Assembly: GCA_038206355.1 (NCBI GenBank)
Contig: JBBRAY010000003.1
Location: 62,001-126,000 of the forward strand
DNA: 64,000 nucleotides
Reading direction: 5' to 3'
Source of the DNA: JAPLDB01 sp038206355
GTDB lineage: Bacteria; Bacteroidota; Bacteroidia; AKYH767-A; 2013-40CM-41-45
Shown piece by piece: positions 60,398-64,000 of the stretch (position 1 is its first letter; every line of letters begins with the position of its first letter). The position numbers and the translations under genes were made by a program. The notes beneath the pieces are model-generated. The model did no database searches, was not told where the DNA came from, and worked only from the letters and a program-made list of their open reading frames with translations.

Positions 60398-63300
60398 TCA
60401 ACTATTTAACAATTTTTCAAGCATAATAATAAGCGTTTCTGAATCGGTTGGCTTACTTAAATATTCACTGGCACCGATTTCGATACACTTCTCCTTTGTA
60501 CCTGATAATGCATTCGCGGTTAGTGCAATTATTGGTAATTTCTTCCATCTTTCCTGAGATCTGATTTCTGCTATAGCTTCATATCCATCCATCACAGGCA
60601 TCATGATGTCCATTAAAACTAATTCTATACCCGGATTTGACTTCAACTTTTCAATTGCCTCGCTTCCATCGCTTGCGATAATCACATTCATGTCTCTCTC
60701 TTTCAATATTGCACTGATAGAATAAATATTTCTCATGTCATCGTCCGTGATGAGTACTGATCTGCCTTTTAAATTATTTACCAATTCCACCTCCCCATTA
60801 ACAATATCATTCACGCCTTCATCGGTAGTTGTTTCTCTCCAGAGCATATTCAATTTATCCGCTATGTGTTGTTCAGCTTCCTCTACAATGCCGACGAATG
60901 AAAATTCTCCAAAAAATATTTTCTGTTCCAGGCTTAATTCATACTTATGAATGACCAGAAAAGGAATAGAGGCCAGGTGTTGTTTGCCTTCGACCCATGT
61001 AATCAGCTCCTTCAATTCATTCCATTCGTTGGTGTTTTTCAAACCCACAAGTACGCCGTCAAAATGTTCCTTGTTAAGGAGAATGCTTTTAGCAAGTTCA
61101 ATGGTGCTTACATCCCTGTATTTACAGTTAAAAGACTTTGCCAAAATTTCCTTTGCCGATTTTGTTTTTGATCCATCTGAATCAATTATCAAAAAATTCT
61201 TCAACGCCTCCGACAATGATTTCTCAATGCAATTAAAGGCCTTGCTCATTTCAGTCCTGTCAAGCGGTTTACGCAAATAAGAAAGCGCACCCAATTGAAT
61301 TCCCGCGTTACCATTATCCTGTGCCGACATTACATGAACAGGGATGTGGTTTAATGATTTGTCTTCTTTGAGCCGTTTCAACACCGTCAATCCATCCATT
61401 ACCTGCAACTGCATATCAAGAAATATCGCTGTAGGGTGATATTGCGCGGCATATTTAAGAGCCAAATCTCCTTTATTTGTAACGATTGTTTTAAAGTTTT
61501 TTTCATGCGAATAATCTACCAGCAGCTTTGCAAAACCGGCATCGTCTTCAACAATGAGTAAAATATTGTCACTGATACTTAAATTATTCCTATCATCAGT
61601 TATTGAATATTCAGCTATTGCAGGAATTATTACGTCAGACAAACTTTCTGATTTCTCAATTAAACGATCCGTACTATCCGCTTCAACTGCTATACCATTA
61701 CCGGAAATAAATTCTGTATCGAGAGGTAAATAGACATAAAAGGAACTTCCTGCACCACCTTTACTCTTCAGTTTCATTTCACCTCCAAGCAACCCTACCA
61801 GCATCTTTGAAATTGAAAGCCCGAGTCCTGTACCGCCATATTTTCGGATGGTAGAGCCATCTGCTTGCTGAAATGCTTCAAAAATATCTTTTTGTTTTTC
61901 TACGGGGATTCCTATACCGGTGTCTTGCACAGAAAACTCAATAACACTTTTTGATTCCTGTAAAGTTTTTGAATTGAACTCTACTGAATGTTCGGCCGGC
62001 TTAATTCGCAGCGTAACAGTTCCGCCTGCGGGAGTAAACTTAAGCGCATTAGACAGCAGGTTCTTGATCACTTGCTCTAACCGGAACTGATCCGTCATAA
62101 ACTCATCAGGCAAACCGGTATGCAGTTCAGTTTGAAGATCAATTTTCTTATCACCGGCAATCGGAGAAAACAGATCAAGCAGATCATTTTTTATTTGTCT
62201 GATGCTTGCGCTCTGCAACATGAGCTCAACCTTTCCTGCTTCTATTTTCGACAAGTCAAGAATATCGTTAATGAGCGACAGCAGGTCTTTGCCTGATTTA
62301 TGTATGACTCTTGCGTACTCAATTTCCTTTATGGTGAGGGTTTTATTTTTATTCTCTTCGAGAAGACGTGCAAGGATCAGTACGCTGTTCAGTGGGGTCC
62401 TGAGTTCATGCGACATGTTGGCAAGGAACTCTGATTTGTACTTGCTGCTCTGCTCCAGTTCGCCGGCCTTTATCTCCAGTGCCTCTGTAGCTTCCCCGAG
62501 GCGTTCATTCTGCGATTGCAGCAGTTCCGCCTTTATCTTAAGGTCATCATTCCGTGATTTTAATTCTTCTTTTGATGCGCGCAGCAATTCACCCTGAACA
62601 GAAAGCTCATCATTGGTCTTCCTTAATTTTTCTTCCTGTGACTTTAACTGATCGGCCTGGAACTGGGTTTCTTCAAGTAAATTCTTCGTGATCGTATTGG
62701 CAATAGATGATGCCATAACAGAACCGATGATTTCACCGATGCGGGACATGAATGCAACCTCGTACGAATGAAATGCACCGAATGAACTAAACTCAATTGC
62801 TCCGTAAACAGTTCCCTGGTGCGTTACAGGCACTACCAGCAATTGGGTAGTCGTAAATCCGCCGATACCCGATTCAACTTTAAAGTTTTCCTGTGGAACA
62901 TCTTTAATATGGATTACCTTTTCATTCCTGATGGCTTGTCCTACAAAACCTTCACCCAATTCAAGTGATCTCTTATGACTGGCAGGGAGAGCATATCCTG
63001 AAATAAGACGTATTCTCCTTTGCCGTGTAATTGCATTCTCCTCAAAAAGATAAAAACCAGCGCAACTGGCATGGATATATTCGGTAAGTGTTTTCAATAA
63101 ACCATCAGACAATTTTTCAATCCCTTCGGTGTTTTCTCTCAGCACCTGATTAATTTCCGCAATGCCGGTTGCTTCCCAGTTTCGCAATTTATTTTCCTGC
63201 TCCGCTCCTTTTAACCCTTCCCGCATTTGCAACAAAGCATTTCCGAGTTTATCTTTCTTGCTGAGTGGTTGAAATTCTGCTTCAAAATTTCCGTCACCGA

Positions 63301-64000
63301 TACTATTTGCAAACTGAGCTGTACGCTCCACGCTCCCAACGAGTGTTTTTACCGCTTCAACCATTTGCCCTACGGCATTTTCCCTTGCCGAAAGTTGTAT
63401 TTCCGGAATTTCACCTTTACCCATTTGCCTGATGTAATTTTTCAACTTCATCACCGGAACGATGATGCTGTTGGATAAATAAAATCCTGCCAGCAAAACC
63501 ACTATGATGATCATGATTGCAATTCCGAGTACGCTCCACATGAGGTTGCGGGAAGCCTGAATCATTTTACCATGAGAAAAATCCGCCTGTGTCCTGCGAC
63601 TGATAATGACTTTGTTCAGCGTAGCCATAATCTGAGCGGTGCGTGGGAGAATCTGAGTTTCCAGAATTTCCTCAGCACCAAATTTTGTTACCGGATCTTC
63701 ATAATCGTCGAAACGATTGAGCGAATACATGATCTTTTTTTCATAACCAATAAGCTCGTCAAAGTTTTTAAAAAGCGATTCAAGGGTGTCCTGTTGCTTG
63801 GCATTGTTCCACAACGTCATGGTTGCAAGCAGTTCACCTTTCAGCTGAGGATAATCCGTTTCATGGATTTTTTTTAACTTTACTTTATCTTCCCATGCAC
63901 TTTGCAGATGCACCCAGTTCGTGGTCAGCATTTTTGAATTTATGACCATGAGGTTTACGTTCTCAAGCATCTGCAAGGAAGGAACATCAACGGTCATTAT
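60398..64000 (-). CDS. Large hybrid sensor kinase (HAMP-GAF-HK-three receivers), 5' end outside window
   Basis: At least 1199 residues; the frame is open through the right edge, so the true N-terminus lies outside. Order: helical periplasmic sensor segment, membrane helix (VLGIAIMIIIVVLLAGFYL), HAMP, GAF (about 300-440), coiled coil, kinase (H-box FLANMSHELRTPLNSV; N-box IKNLLSNALKFTP; GTGLGLSISKML), then three receiver-like domains. Receiver 1 (LIVEDDAGF, FLDMQLQVMDG) and receiver 3 (LITDDDMRN, LMDIMMPVMDG) have the phosphoacceptor Asp. Receiver 2 (NFLIIDSDGS, VLVGLKNT) lacks it. The signal is unknown. The downstream receiver-kinase is in the same operon. Confidence 0.94.
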   Translation of the reverse strand: MMTVDVPSLQMLENVNLMVINSKMLTTNWVHLQSAWEDKVKLKKIHETDYPQLKGELLATMTLWNNAKQQDTLESLFKNFDELIGYEKKIMYSLNRFDDYEDPVTKFGAEEILETQILPRTAQIMATLNKVIISRRTQADFSHGKMIQASRNLMWSVLGIAIMIIIVVLLAGFYLSNSIIVPVMKLKNYIRQMGKGEIPEIQLSARENAVGQMVEAVKTLVGSVERTAQFANSIGDGNFEAEFQPLSKKDKLGNALLQMREGLKGAEQENKLRNWEATGIAEINQVLRENTEGIEKLSDGLLKTLTEYIHASCAGFYLFEENAITRQRRIRLISGYALPASHKRSLELGEGFVGQAIRNEKVIHIKDVPQENFKVESGIGGFTTTQLLVVPVTHQGTVYGAIEFSSFGAFHSYEVAFMSRIGEIIGSVMASSIANTITKNLLEETQFQADQLKSQEEKLRKTNDELSVQGELLRASKEELKSRNDDLKIKAELLQSQNERLGEATEALEIKAGELEQSSKYKSEFLANMSHELRTPLNSVLILARLLEENKNKTLTIKEIEYARVIHKSGKDLLSLINDILDLSKIEAGKVELMLQSASIRQIKNDLLDLFSPIAGDKKIDLQTELHTGLPDEFMTDQFRLEQVIKNLLSNALKFTPAGGTVTLRIKPAEHSVEFNSKTLQESKSVIEFSVQDTGIGIPVEKQKDIFEAFQQADGSTIRKYGGTGLGLSISKMLVGLLGGEMKLKSKGGAGSSFYVYLPLDTEFISGNGIAVEADSTDRLIEKSESLSDVIIPAIAEYSITDDRNNLSISDNILLIVEDDAGFAKLLVDYSHEKNFKTIVTNKGDLALKYAAQYHPTAIFLDMQLQVMDGLTVLKRLKEDKSLNHIPVHVMSAQDNGNAGIQLGALSYLRKPLDRTEMSKAFNCIEKSLSEALKNFLIIDSDGSKTKSAKEILAKSFNCKYRDVSTIELAKSILLNKEHFDGVLVGLKNTNEWNELKELITWVEGKQHLASIPFLVIHKYELSLEQKIFFGEFSFVGIVEEAEQHIADKLNMLWRETTTDEGVNDIVNGEVELVNNLKGRSVLITDDDMRNIYSISAILKERDMNVIIASDGSEAIEKLKSNPGIELVLMDIMMPVMDGYEAIAEIRSQERWKKLPIIALTANALSGTKEKCIEIGASEYLSKPTDSETLIIMLEKLLNS

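Noticed and set aside
1..64000. tRNA or rRNA genes
   Set aside because: No T-loop GGTTCGAATCC-type sequence with a matching acceptor stem and no rRNA-like stretch was noticed in either strand by eye.

Overview
The window reads as a chromosomal segment of a member of the Bacteroidota, probably an environmental gliding or T9SS-bearing lineage. The reasons are at least five secreted proteins with type IX secretion (Por/T9SS) sorting tails, a PorP/SprF-type gene, a PorT-like barrel at the left edge, Bacteroidota-type promoters (TTTG, 19 bases, TAnnTTTG; a perfect example lies upstream of kup), and a split F-type ATP synthase operon that lacks the beta and epsilon genes. No rRNA, tRNA or CRISPR array was seen.

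Layout. 1-10 kb: an outer-membrane barrel fragment, a DUF4056-like secreted protein, a secreted beta-propeller protein followed by a TPR/adenylate cyclase, an RRM protein, comF, msrC and an Ig-like lipoprotein. 10-18 kb, minus strand: a GEVED/T9SS protein, then the ATP synthase operon read from 18.2 to 11.2 kb (atpZ, an AtpI-like gene, atpB, E, F, H, A, a frameshifted S23-type four-helix-bundle gene, atpG). Most of its larger spacers carry a different inverted repeat, and one carries a MITE-like element. 18-28.7 kb: PKD-rich T9SS type B protein, an unknown exported protein, an EF-G-like GTPase, a PorP/SprF gene broken by an in-frame TGA, and a subtilisin-like T9SS protease.

28.7-37.7 kb is accessory and scarred. 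It holds a truncated hsdS, an intact Fic gene, and an hsdR start fused to a SnoaL-like domain (together the remains of an hsdM-hsdS-fic-hsdR locus). It also holds small acquired genes, a T9SS/cyclase chimeric fragment, a large lipoprotein in which a 14-blade regulator-type propeller is fused to an adenylate cyclase, and a GIY-YIG-like gene followed by a structure resembling an integron attC site. Several dispersed palindromic repeats cluster here.

37.7-52.6 kb is mostly housekeeping and envelope: a stand-alone receiver, a lysyl-oxidase-like/FN3 T9SS protein, a TlpA-like protein, rsmI, hemW, a sensor kinase, an AsmA-like protein, a Wzz-like protein, a PIG-L deacetylase and an amino-acid permease. 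52.6-54.5 kb holds a second copy of a dispersed triple-hairpin repeat, an orphan antitoxin-like gene, a truncated gene and a PIN toxin/antitoxin pair. 54.6-64 kb: acyl-CoA thioesterase, kup, mnmG, and two large hybrid signalling proteins. Two sites matching the parS consensus TGTTNCACGTGNAACA lie inside and immediately after mnmG, which suggests that this end of the window is near the replication origin and is a ParB loading zone.
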